DNA of 64,000 nucleotides from Ignavibacteriota bacterium (lineage in GTDB: Bacteria; Bacteroidota; Ignavibacteria; UBA10030; SZUA-254). Below, piece by piece: positions 46,593 to 55,455 of this stretch. The notes under the pieces were generated by a model, which worked only from the letters and a program-made list of their open reading frames with translations, searched no databases and was not told the origin of the DNA. Numbering within the stretch: the stretch's first letter is position 1; each line of letters opens with the position of its first letter. A program made the position numbers and the translations under genes. The stretch lies in NCBI GenBank assembly GCA_016212665.1, contig JACREZ010000045.1:84758-148757 (forward strand), written 5' to 3'.

Positions 46593-46915
46593 CTCAATCA
46601 AGATTACAAGCGTTACAACAATTTCTCGAGCGGGAACCGAATGATTCGTTCACACGGTACGCGCTCGCGATGGAATATGTCTCGTTGAAAGATATTCCCC
46701 AGGCAATTACGAATCTCAAAGAACTGCTTGAACACGATTCAGCATATATCTCCGCGTATCACCAACTCGGAAATTTATATCAGACAATTGGCAAACCGCT
46801 TGAGGCAGTGAAAGCATTGGAAAAAGGAATCGAACTTGCAGACCACCTTGGCGAGATTCACGCTCAAAAAGAAATGCAAGAATTGCTTGATGATATTGTT
46901 GATTCGGAACTATGA
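46589..46915 (+). CDS. Small TPR protein
   Basis: 108 residues with about two to three tetratricopeptide repeats (DSFTRYALAMEYVSLKDIPQ, SAYISAYHQLGNLYQTIGKP). Cytoplasmic, no signal. Its ATG overlaps the PCD stop (ATGA) and its stop overlaps pyrE's start, so it is in the middle of a tightly coupled operon. Partner unknown. Confidence 0.85.
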   Translation: MTQSRLQALQQFLEREPNDSFTRYALAMEYVSLKDIPQAITNLKELLEHDSAYISAYHQLGNLYQTIGKPLEAVKALEKGIELADHLGEIHAQKEMQELLDDIVDSEL

Positions 46916-47487
46916 CGAAGGAAACCATCCTTTCAATCTTCAAACAAACCGAGGCGTTGCTGGAAGGTCATTTTCAATTGACATCGGGATTGCACAGCCC
47001 TGTTTATTTTCAATGTGCGAAAGTGCTTCAGTATCCTGAATATGCTACATCGCTTTGCTCTGAGATCGTTCAATATTTTCGTACTCAAAAAATTGATGTT
47101 GTCATCGCACCGGCAATTGGCGGCGTTGTCGTTTCTCAAGAGGTGGGCCGTCAATTAAATGTTCGGACGATATTTGCGGAACGAAAAGATAAGACAATGG
47201 AACTCCGACGCGGGTTTTTCATCAAACCAAATGAACATGTTCTTGTATGTGAAGATGTCATTACCACTGGCGGCTCTGTTCAAGAAGTCATTGAAATTGT
47301 AAAACGAGAGCAGGCAAATGTTGTTGGTGTTGCTTCGATTGTAGATAGAAGCAACGGGAAAGCAACATTTCCAAACTTCCACCCTGTTCTGACAATGGAA
47401 GCGATTACGTATCAACCCGAAGGTTGCCCACTTTGTACGCAAGGAATTCCTGTCGAAAAGCCCGGAAGCAGAAAAGTAATTTTATAG
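46912..47487 (+). CDS. pyrE: Orotate phosphoribosyltransferase
   Basis: Joins orotate and PRPP to OMP in pyrimidine synthesis. 191 residues. FQLTSGLHSPVYFQCAKVLQ, FAERKDKTMELRRGF and the PRPP loop VLVCEDVITTGGSVQEVI are diagnostic. The C-terminus carries CPLCTQGIPVEKPGSRK, as in the OPRT subgroup with an extra Cys pair. ATGA overlap with the TPR gene. Confidence 0.95.
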   Translation: MTKETILSIFKQTEALLEGHFQLTSGLHSPVYFQCAKVLQYPEYATSLCSEIVQYFRTQKIDVVIAPAIGGVVVSQEVGRQLNVRTIFAERKDKTMELRRGFFIKPNEHVLVCEDVITTGGSVQEVIEIVKREQANVVGVASIVDRSNGKATFPNFHPVLTMEAITYQPEGCPLCTQGIPVEKPGSRKVIL

Positions 47488-47494
47488 TTCATAC

Positions 47495-48556
47495 ATGTTT
47501 GAAAATCACACATTAGAACATCTACTGTACGCAGTTGCAATCATCATTGCTTCTGCGATTGTTGGAAGAACCATCAAGTTTCTCCTCAATACTCTTTTCA
47601 TCAAACTGTTCAAGCATACCGAAACAAGTTTAGATGACAGATTGCTGGAAGTGTTTCGAGGTAGAGTAACGACACTTAGTATTATCGGTGGTATATACAT
47701 CGCAATCAGAGAAGTCAAGAAGGGATTGACGGCAGAAAACATTGCCGCTTTGCAATCACTTGATTACCTGAGTATTGCGCTTTTCATCTTTCTCGTTTTC
47801 GTTCTCACACGGCTTGCAATAAAGATTGTTCAGTCAACGTTCGATTGGTATCTCGATGAAGTCTCACGCAAAACGCACGCAGTCATAACGCCTGCAATCG
47901 CGCCTCTCACAACAAAGATTCTGAACATTCTCCTGTTTATGATTGCAGGAATGATAGTCCTCGACCATTTCGGGATTAACATCGGAAGTTTTCTTGTTTC
48001 GCTTGGCGTTGGTTCATTGGCAGTTGCGCTTGCCGCTCAGGAAACTGTTGCGAATATGATTGCCGGATTTGTCATTTTGATTGACCAACCATTCCGTATC
48101 GGTGACAGAATCAAACTTCCTTCGGGCGATGAAGGAGATGTTGTCCAAATCGGATTAAGAAGCACACGCATTTTGAATTACGATAGTAACCTCGTTGTGA
48201 TTCCAAACGGCGAGTTGGTAAAAAATAGAATCATCAATTATTCTCTGCCGGAAACTAACATTCGTGTTGTGGTTGAAGTCGGTGTTGCTTATGGAACAAA
48301 CATAGAACGGGCGAAACAACTTTTACTTGAAACTGCAACGGCACAGAAACACATTGCTCAAGAACCAACTCCGGTTGTATTTGTAACAACTTTAGGCGAT
48401 TCATCAATCATACTAAAACTGATTGCTGGTACTTCAGATTTCAAAAATAAATTTCCGATTGAAGCGGCTATCCGGGAAACAATTTATTCTCGTTTTACAG
48501 AAGAAAGAATTGAAATTCCCCTGCCTCAGCGTGTCGTTCACATGAAAACCTCATGA
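47495..48556 (+). CDS. Small-conductance mechanosensitive channel, MscS family
   Basis: 353 residues. Three to four transmembrane helices in the first 190 residues; the pore-lining TM3 is Gly/Ala-rich (SLGVGSLAVALAAQETVANM) followed by FVILIDQPFRIGDRIKL and the beta domain with RSTRILNYDSNLVVIPN. It releases osmolytes on hypo-osmotic shock. Its stop overlaps the NUDIX gene's start (ATGA). Confidence 0.93.
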   Translation: MFENHTLEHLLYAVAIIIASAIVGRTIKFLLNTLFIKLFKHTETSLDDRLLEVFRGRVTTLSIIGGIYIAIREVKKGLTAENIAALQSLDYLSIALFIFLVFVLTRLAIKIVQSTFDWYLDEVSRKTHAVITPAIAPLTTKILNILLFMIAGMIVLDHFGINIGSFLVSLGVGSLAVALAAQETVANMIAGFVILIDQPFRIGDRIKLPSGDEGDVVQIGLRSTRILNYDSNLVVIPNGELVKNRIINYSLPETNIRVVVEVGVAYGTNIERAKQLLLETATAQKHIAQEPTPVVFVTTLGDSSIILKLIAGTSDFKNKFPIEAAIRETIYSRFTEERIEIPLPQRVVHMKTS

Positions 48557-49089
48557 ACCTGAAACTGCTCAAACGTAACCTTATTCATCAGGGAAGAGTA
48601 TTCAATACGATTGTTGATGATGTTGAATATCCGTCGGGGAGAACATCTATTCGTGAAGTCGCCGAGCATCCCGGTGGTGCAGTTGCACTTGCCATGTTTC
48701 CTGATAGGAAAATTATTCTCATCAAACAACATCGTTACCCAATTGATAAATTCTTGTGGGAACTTCCCGCCGGCAAACTTGAAAAAGGTGAAGAACCTCT
48801 TGCCTGTGTAAAACGGGAACTTGAGGAAGAATCAGGCTACTCTGCCTCTGAATGGAAGAAGATAACTACCATTTACACCACGCCCGGCTTCTGCGATGAA
48901 CAACTTCACCTCTACCTGGCTACTAATCTCACCAAACTACCCGATGGAAGAAGACTTGAAGAAGGCGAGCAAACAATGACAATGGAAATTGTTCCTCTCG
49001 AACAAGCGGTTGATATGATTCATCGGGCGGAAATAGTTGATGCGAAAACTATCATCGCAATTCTGCTTGGGGAGAAGTTCATTGGTTAG
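48553..49089 (+). CDS. NUDIX hydrolase, ADP-ribose pyrophosphatase type
   Basis: 178 residues. The NUDIX box GKLEKGEEPLACVKRELEEE-SG is complete (G-x5-E-x7-REUxEExGU), with the preceding ELPAG typical of ADP-ribose pyrophosphatases and a downstream TTPGF. It probably hydrolyses ADP-ribose or related dinucleotides; relevant to NAD turnover. Overlaps mscS. Confidence 0.92.
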   Translation: MNLKLLKRNLIHQGRVFNTIVDDVEYPSGRTSIREVAEHPGGAVALAMFPDRKIILIKQHRYPIDKFLWELPAGKLEKGEEPLACVKRELEEESGYSASEWKKITTIYTTPGFCDEQLHLYLATNLTKLPDGRRLEEGEQTMTMEIVPLEQAVDMIHRAEIVDAKTIIAILLGEKFIG

Positions 49090-49193
49090 TAGGTGCGGCG
49101 AAAACAATATCTTATAAATCCGAAATTTGATTCGTGAAAAACACATTTGTTCTTTGAGATTCTCCACATTCTTTCCTAAATTACGACGCAGTT

Positions 49194-49445
49194 GTGAAGA
49201 TAAAAAAATCATATTCGCCTTTTCGACAGGAATTGTTTTGGGACGTTGACCCAACAGCAATTGAGCCCCAAAAACACGCCCGATACATTATTGAACGAAT
49301 TCTTGATTTCGGTTCGATTCCTGACATACAATGGATGTGGAACACTTATGAAAAGAAGGTAATTCGCCGAGTTGTCCTACGTTCGCGTTCATTACACAAA
49401 AGAACAAAACCACTATGGCTGTTATTAACAGATGGTCGCCGATGA
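49194..49445 (+). CDS. DUF6922-like antitoxin-type protein
   Basis: 83 residues from GTG 49194. LFWDVDPTAIEPQKHARYII and ERILDFGSIPDIQWMWNTY match the small DUF6922-type proteins commonly encoded before AbiEii nucleotidyltransferases. Positively charged C-terminus (RRVVLRSRSLHKRTKP). It overlaps the toxin gene by ATGA. Role as antitoxin/regulator is by context. Confidence 0.75.
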   Translation: MKIKKSYSPFRQELFWDVDPTAIEPQKHARYIIERILDFGSIPDIQWMWNTYEKKVIRRVVLRSRSLHKRTKPLWLLLTDGRR

Positions 49446-50095
49446 AGTGGCACAGTCAAGTACTTTCCAAATCCACTTTACATTGCCTGGATTATTTTTG
49501 TACACAACGGTGGTTAACCCGTTCAACATGGTATCTCGCAGGCGGTACTGGATTAGCAATGCAGACCGGGCATCGCATTTCAGTTGATCTTGACTTTTTT
49601 ACACGTGCAAAATCTTTTTCTTCTCAACGATTAATCAACCATTTCCCTCCCCATCTTTGGGAGACAACGTTGATTGATAAAGAGACGATTTACGGAAATC
49701 TGTTTCAGTGCAAGGTCAGTTTTCTTTCTTACCCTGTTTTTATTCCGCAGTATCCGTTCCTCAAATACAACAAGATACAAGTACTCGATGCCCGGGACAT
49801 CGCCTTAATGAAAATTATTGCTGTCAGCCAGAGAGGAAAAAAACGAGATTTTATCGACCTCTATTGGATTTGCAATAATCTTCTTTCATTACAAACTCTC
49901 CTCGAACAATTGCCAAAGCAATTCCCGCACGGAATTTCATCCATTCATCACATACTAAAAAGTCTTACGTATTTTGAAGATGCTGAAAGTGACCCGATGC
50001 CAAAAATAAATTTCAAATCTGATTGGAAGAGTATTAAAAAATTTTTTTGCACTGAGGTGCGAAATCTCTCCCGGAACTTACTACGGTTATCATAA
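49442..50095 (+). CDS. AbiEii/AbiGii-type nucleotidyltransferase toxin
   Basis: 217 residues from ATG 49442, which overlaps the antitoxin stop. The nucleotidyltransferase core is YLAGGTGLAMQTGHRISVDL-DFF, matching the GGT-x8-12-R-x-S-x-DLDFF of AbiEii toxins, with the later DARDIALMKIIAVSQRGKKR and DFIDLYW segments. AbiEii proteins block growth by modifying tRNA ends in characterised cases and give phage abortive infection. Shorter than AbiEii of lactococci, like many chromosomal versions. Confidence 0.88.
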   Translation: MKWHSQVLSKSTLHCLDYFCTQRWLTRSTWYLAGGTGLAMQTGHRISVDLDFFTRAKSFSSQRLINHFPPHLWETTLIDKETIYGNLFQCKVSFLSYPVFIPQYPFLKYNKIQVLDARDIALMKIIAVSQRGKKRDFIDLYWICNNLLSLQTLLEQLPKQFPHGISSIHHILKSLTYFEDAESDPMPKINFKSDWKSIKKFFCTEVRNLSRNLLRLS

Positions 50096-50152
50096 CCGTT
50101 TCATCATAAACCACATCCCTCATCTCACTTCTTATTTCACACAACAAAGTGT

Positions 50153-51493
50153 ATGTTCAATCCAACTGAAATTATCCGTAAGAAACGCGACGGCGGAAAA
50201 CTCTCCCGTGAAGAATTAAAATTCCTCATCCAAGGATATTTAGACGGCTCTGTTCCTGATTACCAAATATCCGCGTTTTTAATGGCGGTGTTTTTCCGCA
50301 AAATGGATTTTGAGGAAACTTCCGTCTTCACCGATGTGATGCTTCACTCCGGGGTTGTTGTTGATTTATCTTCCGTTCCGGGAATTAAAGTTGACAAACA
50401 TTCGACGGGAGGAGTTGGCGATAAAGTTTCCATTATCCTTGCACCAATGGTTGCAGCGTGCGGTGTGCCCGTTCCTATGATTTCCGGTCGCGGACTCGGA
50501 CACACCGGAGGGACACTCGATAAGTTAGAATCAATTCCCGGCTTCAGAACAAATCTTTCGCTTGAAGAATACAAGCACGTGATTGCTGATGTCGGCGTTG
50601 TGATGATTGGTCAGACAAAGGAAATCGCTCCGGCTGATAAGTTGATGTACGCGCTACGCGATGTAACAGCGACCGTTGAATGTATTCCGCTCATTTCGGG
50701 AAGTATCATGAGCAAGAAACTCGCAGAAGGAATTGATGCACTCGTGCTTGATGTGAAAACCGGCCGCGGCGCGTTCATGCAGAAGCAAGAAGACGCCATC
50801 GAACTTGCAAAAAATCTCATTGCTATCGGAACTAACTTCGGAAAGCAAACCATCGGGTTACTTACCGACATGAACCAACCGCTCGGTTATGCCGCCGGTA
50901 ATTGGTTGGAAATTGTCGAGTGTATTGATTGTCTTAAAGGAAAAGTCATTCCTGACTTGATGGAAGTAACATACGCGCTTGGAGGCACAATGGTGATGCT
51001 TGGAGGAAAAGCGAAAACAATTCAGGAAGGAATCGAGCAATGCAAAGAAGTCATCCACAACGGAAAAGCATACGATAAATTCATCGAGATGGTGAAGCGA
51101 CACGAGGGAAATACATCGTACATCCTCAATCCGGAATCGTATCCCAAAAGTAAGTACTCCGTCGAAATCAAATCAAACCATACCGGATATATTTCAGCAA
51201 TTGATGCTTTGGAAATCGGACTCACCTGTATCCAACTCGGCGCAGGACGAATGAAAGTTGATGATGTGATTGACCCGAAAGCAGGAATTATCTTCAAGAA
51301 AAAAATCGGAGACAAAGTGAACCTGAGCGACACACTTGCAATCATGTTCACAGATGTAGCAAACACCCTTCAGGAATCATCGAAAAGAATTCAGAACGCG
51401 TTTACCTTCTCCGATAATTATGTGGAACCTCCCAACATGATTCATGCTTTGATAGATACCAATGGCGTCAAAGAGTGGAAAATCGGTGTTTGA
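50153..51493 (+). CDS. pdp: Pyrimidine-nucleoside phosphorylase
   Basis: Cleaves thymidine/uridine with phosphate to base and (deoxy)ribose 1-phosphate. 446 residues. KHSTGGVGDKVSIILAPMVA is the phosphate-binding loop, followed by ISGRGLGHTGGTLDKLESIP. The C-terminal MKVDDVIDPKAGIIFKKKIG domain fits the NP-II family (DeoA/Pdp). Specificity for thymidine versus both pyrimidines is not decided. Full length. Confidence 0.93.
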   Translation: MFNPTEIIRKKRDGGKLSREELKFLIQGYLDGSVPDYQISAFLMAVFFRKMDFEETSVFTDVMLHSGVVVDLSSVPGIKVDKHSTGGVGDKVSIILAPMVAACGVPVPMISGRGLGHTGGTLDKLESIPGFRTNLSLEEYKHVIADVGVVMIGQTKEIAPADKLMYALRDVTATVECIPLISGSIMSKKLAEGIDALVLDVKTGRGAFMQKQEDAIELAKNLIAIGTNFGKQTIGLLTDMNQPLGYAAGNWLEIVECIDCLKGKVIPDLMEVTYALGGTMVMLGGKAKTIQEGIEQCKEVIHNGKAYDKFIEMVKRHEGNTSYILNPESYPKSKYSVEIKSNHTGYISAIDALEIGLTCIQLGAGRMKVDDVIDPKAGIIFKKKIGDKVNLSDTLAIMFTDVANTLQESSKRIQNAFTFSDNYVEPPNMIHALIDTNGVKEWKIGV

Positions 51494-51570
51494 AGTTTTC
51501 CAAAAATTGGTTATTTTTGCACGCACTTTTTTCAACAATCATCAGTAATTTGTTCTCTTAGGAATCAACC

Positions 51571-52011
51571 ATGCCCGTACTCACGTTAGTCAACGAAGGA
51601 AAATCAATCGAAGTACCAGAAGGTGAAAACCTTCGTCAAGTACTTTTGAAAAACGGAATCTCACCGTACAAGGGAATCGAGAAAGCCCTTAACTGCTTCG
51701 GCAATGGCTTTTGCGGAACATGCCGAGTGGAAATTGTTGACGGAAAAAATGCGCCCGCACTCTCCCCTCAAGATGAATTAATGCTTGCCGGTTTAATGCC
51801 GTTTTATGCACGTAAAGTCGGAAAACATGTACGCCTCTCCTGTCAAACTAAAATCACAAAAGATTTAGAAATCAAAACCTATCCGCCAGTCGAAATGGAT
51901 AAACAACTGACAAAAGAACGCTTAACACTGACTGCAATTTGGTCGCTGTTCGGTGGTGTGTTTTTGTTTGTTGTCGTTCGATTATTGATTGAGATAGCTA
52001 CGGGTAGATAA
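51571..52011 (+). CDS. 2Fe-2S ferredoxin with C-terminal membrane anchor
   Basis: 146 residues. The N-terminal 100 residues are a beta-grasp ferredoxin: cluster Cys in LNCFGNGFCGTCRVE and LSCQTKI (C-x5-C-x2-C...C). A single C-terminal transmembrane helix (about 123-143, LTAIWSLFGGVFLFVVVRLL) would tether it to the membrane with the cluster in the cytoplasm. Tail-anchored ferredoxins are uncommon; an electron-transfer role with a membrane enzyme is likely. Confidence 0.88.
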   Translation: MPVLTLVNEGKSIEVPEGENLRQVLLKNGISPYKGIEKALNCFGNGFCGTCRVEIVDGKNAPALSPQDELMLAGLMPFYARKVGKHVRLSCQTKITKDLEIKTYPPVEMDKQLTKERLTLTAIWSLFGGVFLFVVVRLLIEIATGR

Positions 52012-52126
52012 TTACCCGTCAGATGAAACCTACGGCATTGAAATCCAGAGCATGGTGAATCGTCTTGCGTACCAAATGATACACTGCTACTCAATTACTT
52101 TTTTATGCACTTGAAAAAAAAATTAA

Positions 52127-52225
52127 AGGGCAGTTCTAAAAACTTCAATTGAAAATGTTAACCACTAAGAACACAAAGAAATACACAAAGTAGCACAAAG
52201 ATAATAGAGTTTTTGGAACTACCCT
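52127..52225. repeat. 99-bp MITE-like element with 18-bp inverted ends
   Basis: AGGGCAGTTCTAAAAACT (52127-52144) and AGTTTTTGGAACTACCCT (52208-52225) are inverted copies with two mismatches. The centre holds ACAAAG/CACTAAGAACACAAAG-type repeats like those at 3131-3181. It lies in a 665-bp gene-free gap (52012-52676) that also carries 7/8-bp arrays from 52553; the middle part 52226-52552 shows nothing I can name. Confidence 0.65.
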
Positions 52226-52552
52226 CAAGTACCATTATCGTTACCAGATACATTACACACTCGTATCTTTACCATGGTAAAACCGTGTTAACGTATTGGC
52301 AAATGTTAATCCATTTCTGGTTTTCTTCACACAAGTCTCGCGGGAAAGTATAACACCCTTATTACTATTTTTTATTGTAGGTATTCATTGATTCTTTTTC
52401 CATTTTCTTGTGGATGAGTAACATTCTTCCACCGGCTCCTTATTTTTTGGAAGAATATTAGAAAATTGAGTGAATATTCATGTAGAAATGTGCTCCTTTT
52501 GCACCTTTGCCCTTCTCCCCAGAAAATCGTATTATCAAGCCAATTCAACATG

Positions 52553-52683
52553 AGTAGTTGAGTACAGAGTAGTTGAGTAGTTAAGAAACGAGCGATGAAC
52601 GTGAACTTCGTTACAAAATCTTTTCTACTTACCACTTATCACTCACGAATCACCAATGACTAATGACAATTGACAAATGACAA
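52553..52683. repeat. Period-8 then period-7 arrays leading into a start codon
   Basis: Octamer-like agtagttg copies at 52553-52585, then heptamers cttacca, cttatca, ctcacga, atcacca, atgacta, atgacaa, ttgacaa, ATGACAA (52628-52683). The last unit supplies the ATG of the next gene (52677), as at 46314. Confidence 0.75.
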
Positions 52684-54185
52684 AAAACGTAACCCTTGTT
52701 TCATCATTAATCCTCTTAATAAATCTTGTTGCCTGCGCTCAGCCCAAGTCGTTGACGATTTTGCATACGAACGATATTCACTCCAATTTTGTATCGCATG
52801 AAGCGGCGTGGGTAAGAAGCGAACCGAAACCGTTCGTCGGAGGTATGAACGAGTTGGAGTATATGATTGATAGTATGCGCAAGGCACGAACAAGCGAAGT
52901 GCTTCTGTTGGATGCGGGTGACGATATGACCGGCAACCCGATTTCTGAAATCGAACATAAGAAAGCATTCGGCGGCGGATTTATCGAAATGATGAACAAA
53001 TTAAATTACGATGCGTGGACTCCCGGCAACCACGACCTCGACATCTCACAAAGTAATTTGCAGGAACTGATTGCGATTGCAAAACATCCGGCAGTCAGTG
53101 CAAACCTTGTTGATGAAGAGGGAAACTTTCCGATGAATCTGAAACCGTTCACTATTGTGGAAAAGAATGGCGTACGAATCGGCATCATCGGAATTATGAC
53201 GCCTGAATTATTTCACGTCACGAACACGAATAATCTCAAAGGATTAAAACTCCTCTCGCCGACCGAAGTCGTTCAAAAATATATTGATTCACTTGATGAG
53301 CAAACGGACCTGCTCATCGCTCTCACGCATCAGGGAGTTGATGAAGATTCGGTACTTGCGATGGGAACTCACGGGCTTGATGTTATCATCGGTGGACACA
53401 GCCATACACGATTACGAACGCCAAAGTACATCAACAACGTAATCATCGGACAGACCGGTTCTAACTGCGAAAACCTCGGTGTGATTGACCTGCAAATCGA
53501 AAATGACAAAGTAATATCATACAACGGACAACTTGTACAACTTTGGGCGCATGAAAAATTGCCGGACACAGAGTTGTCAAACCTCGTGAATGAATTCAAA
53601 ACAAAAATTGACAAAGAGTATGGAATAGTTCTCGGCACACTTGATACTGATTGGAAACGTTCACCCGGAGAAACGGCAATCGGCTTTTTCGTTGCTGATG
53701 CGATTCGTCTCGGCGGCAACGCGGATGTCGGAATCATCAACAGCAGTGGTATCAGAAAAGATATGTTAAAAGGAGATGTCACCCGGTTGGATTTATTTGA
53801 AGTCGGTCCGTTCCGTAATTATGTATGCACGTTTTCCATGACGGGAAAAGAACTTCGCTCCATGATTCAGAATCATGTAGAAAAACTTGCGTCCAAACAA
53901 TCGAGCAACCAGTTTGCGGGAGTGAATTGTTCCTACAAGAAACTTGAGAACGGAGTCGAGATTCAATCAATCTCTGTCGGAGGAAAAGAACTTGACGACT
54001 CGGAAACGTACACTTGTGCAACAACCGATTTTGTCATCAACCAAGCGGACAAATATTTAGGATTTGTTCCGCCATCAAATAATTGTACGATGATCACAAT
54101 GTCGCAAGCAATGGAAAATAAAGCACGGAATGAAAAAGTATTGAAAACACCGGAACCACAGTTCAAACTGATTTCTGAATTCTGA
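52677..54185 (+). CDS. 5'-nucleotidase/UshA-like metallophosphoesterase lipoprotein
   Basis: 502 residues. The signal peptide ends LINLVAC (lipobox). Metal-binding motifs of the calcineurin-like fold: LHTNDIHSNF, LLDAGDDMTG, PGNHDLDIS and GGHSHTRL; a C-terminal 5'-nucleotidase substrate domain (DAIRLGGNADVGIINSSGIR, DLFEVGPFRN) follows. It probably dephosphorylates nucleotides in the periplasm. The start codon lies in a 7-bp repeat. Placed near the nucleoside phosphorylase, suggesting nucleoside salvage. Confidence 0.92.
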   Translation: MTKNVTLVSSLILLINLVACAQPKSLTILHTNDIHSNFVSHEAAWVRSEPKPFVGGMNELEYMIDSMRKARTSEVLLLDAGDDMTGNPISEIEHKKAFGGGFIEMMNKLNYDAWTPGNHDLDISQSNLQELIAIAKHPAVSANLVDEEGNFPMNLKPFTIVEKNGVRIGIIGIMTPELFHVTNTNNLKGLKLLSPTEVVQKYIDSLDEQTDLLIALTHQGVDEDSVLAMGTHGLDVIIGGHSHTRLRTPKYINNVIIGQTGSNCENLGVIDLQIENDKVISYNGQLVQLWAHEKLPDTELSNLVNEFKTKIDKEYGIVLGTLDTDWKRSPGETAIGFFVADAIRLGGNADVGIINSSGIRKDMLKGDVTRLDLFEVGPFRNYVCTFSMTGKELRSMIQNHVEKLASKQSSNQFAGVNCSYKKLENGVEIQSISVGGKELDDSETYTCATTDFVINQADKYLGFVPPSNNCTMITMSQAMENKARNEKVLKTPEPQFKLISEF

Positions 54186-54309
54186 TTGATACTTGATTCT
54201 GGTTGCTTGATACTTGAATCAACAAAACAACAAACAGTAAATGCCGAAGGCATCCCTTCGGGACTATCAACCGACAACTAAAACAAAAAACTACAAACCA
54301 AAAACTATT
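54183..54309. repeat. Period-7 arrays with a small REP-like hairpin
   Basis: tgattga, tacttga, ttctggt, tgcttga, tacttga, atcaaca (54183-54224), beginning at the stop codon. Then the hairpin CCGAAGG-CATC-CCTTCGG (54244-54261). Then caaccga, caactaa, aacaaaa, aactaca, aaccaaa, aactatt (54268-54309) ending exactly at the next ATG. Confidence 0.7.
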
Positions 54310-55026
54310 ATGAGTAAGAACAATTTTGATACAATAATTTTAACCGGACGTCCTGCCGCCGGTAAATCCGAAGTCATTGACTTTTTGAAAAAAGCTCCTG
54401 CCACCGAACGTCTAAATCGCTTTCACATTGCCAACTTTGAAGAGTTGGACGACTTTGTCTATGTGTGGGAAACATTTGAGATTGATGACATGCTGACAAA
54501 ACATGGCAAGCCACGTCTCTGGTCGGATGAAAAATATTGGTTCAAAGACCATTTCATCTGGAACCTGTACATCGAACGAATCAACCTTGCGTACAGAAAA
54601 AAACTTGCCGCAAACCCGAACTACCATGATGACATGACAACAATTATTGAGTTTGCCCGGGGCGGCGACAACGGTATCGGTGAAGCACTTTCCTACTTGC
54701 ATGAAGAAGTTTTGAAGCGAGCGGTGATAGTCTATATCAAAGTTTCGTATGAAGAATCATTCAGAAAAAATCGCCGACGTGCGAGACCCGGATTGGAAGA
54801 TTCAATTCTCTATCATTCCTTACCGGATGAGAAGATGGAATTTTATTACAAGACAAATGATTGGGAAAAACTCACCGCGGCTGACCCGAACTTTATAGAG
54901 GTCAAAGGATTCAAAGTTCCGTACATCGCATTCGAGAACGAACCGGAGAAAACTGATGAACCGGGAAAGTTAGGAGCGGAACTTGAACGCGTGACTCAGA
55001 AATTATGGAGTTTTTGGAAGAAGTAA
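54310..55026 (+). CDS. P-loop NTPase of unknown function
   Basis: 238 residues from ATG 54310 (a longer frame runs into the repeats). Walker A: ILTGRPAAGKSEVIDFLKK. Further conserved-looking parts: FEELDDFVYVWETFEIDD, LWSDEKYWFKDHFIWNLY, IIEFARGGDNGIGEALSYL (a possible Walker B/acceptor) and KNRRRARPGLEDSILYHS (Arg-rich lid). It resembles nucleoside/nucleotide kinases of the adenylate-kinase superfamily but I cannot name a family. It precedes the DUF4287 gene by 1 bp. Confidence 0.7.
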   Translation: MSKNNFDTIILTGRPAAGKSEVIDFLKKAPATERLNRFHIANFEELDDFVYVWETFEIDDMLTKHGKPRLWSDEKYWFKDHFIWNLYIERINLAYRKKLAANPNYHDDMTTIIEFARGGDNGIGEALSYLHEEVLKRAVIVYIKVSYEESFRKNRRRARPGLEDSILYHSLPDEKMEFYYKTNDWEKLTAADPNFIEVKGFKVPYIAFENEPEKTDEPGKLGAELERVTQKLWSFWKK

Positions 55027-55027
55027 T

Positions 55028-55381
55028 ATGAAAAATCGTAACCCAGTGACAAGTTTCAAATCAACTCATTCCGAGAAATCACTTTTTATGGAAGAGACGC
55101 TGATAAAAAATCTTCAGGAAAAAACCGGTAAAACTCTTGAGGAGTGGATTTCGATTGTGAAAGAATCAGCGATTGAGAAGCATAAGGAAATTGTAGAGTT
55201 TATCAAAACCAAACACGGATTATCATTTGCTTTTGCTAACCTCATTGCTCTCAAAGCCCAAAGCTCCGATTCAGACTCAAACGAGAATTCTGCGGATAAA
55301 ATCAAAACTCAATCCAAAGGAAAACTCAAATCGGAATCAAGTGGTTTTCGAGCATCAATCAGACAAGTAAAAACCGGTTAA
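55028..55381 (+). CDS. DUF4287-domain protein with charged tail
   Basis: 117 residues from ATG 55028; an internal ATG at 55088 begins the DUF4287 homology (LIKNLQEKTGKTLEEWISIV and KHGLSFAFANLIALKA). The C-terminal part is Ser/Lys-rich and low in complexity. The domain's function is unknown. It closes the plus-strand operon; convergent with tpiA. Confidence 0.8.
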   Translation: MKNRNPVTSFKSTHSEKSLFMEETLIKNLQEKTGKTLEEWISIVKESAIEKHKEIVEFIKTKHGLSFAFANLIALKAQSSDSDSNENSADKIKTQSKGKLKSESSGFRASIRQVKTG

Positions 55382-55433
55382 TCCCGCGCGTTAAGTTCTT
55401 AATGACTTACAGCGAGTGGTAAGGAAAATATTC

Positions 55434-55455
55434 GGGGAAGAATTAATTCTTCCCC
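55434..55455. terminator. 22-bp palindrome between convergent genes
   Basis: GGGGAAGAATTAATTCTTCCCC is a perfect dyad in the gap between the plus-strand DUF4287 gene (end 55381) and minus-strand tpiA, overlapping the tpiA stop. Likely a shared bidirectional terminator, though T-runs are short. Confidence 0.55.

Noticed and set aside
52372..52635. Minus-strand frame of 87 aa in the gene-free gap
   Set aside because: Much of it is translated octamer repeat (ARFLTTQLLCTQLL) and there is no family match; it appears to be chance.
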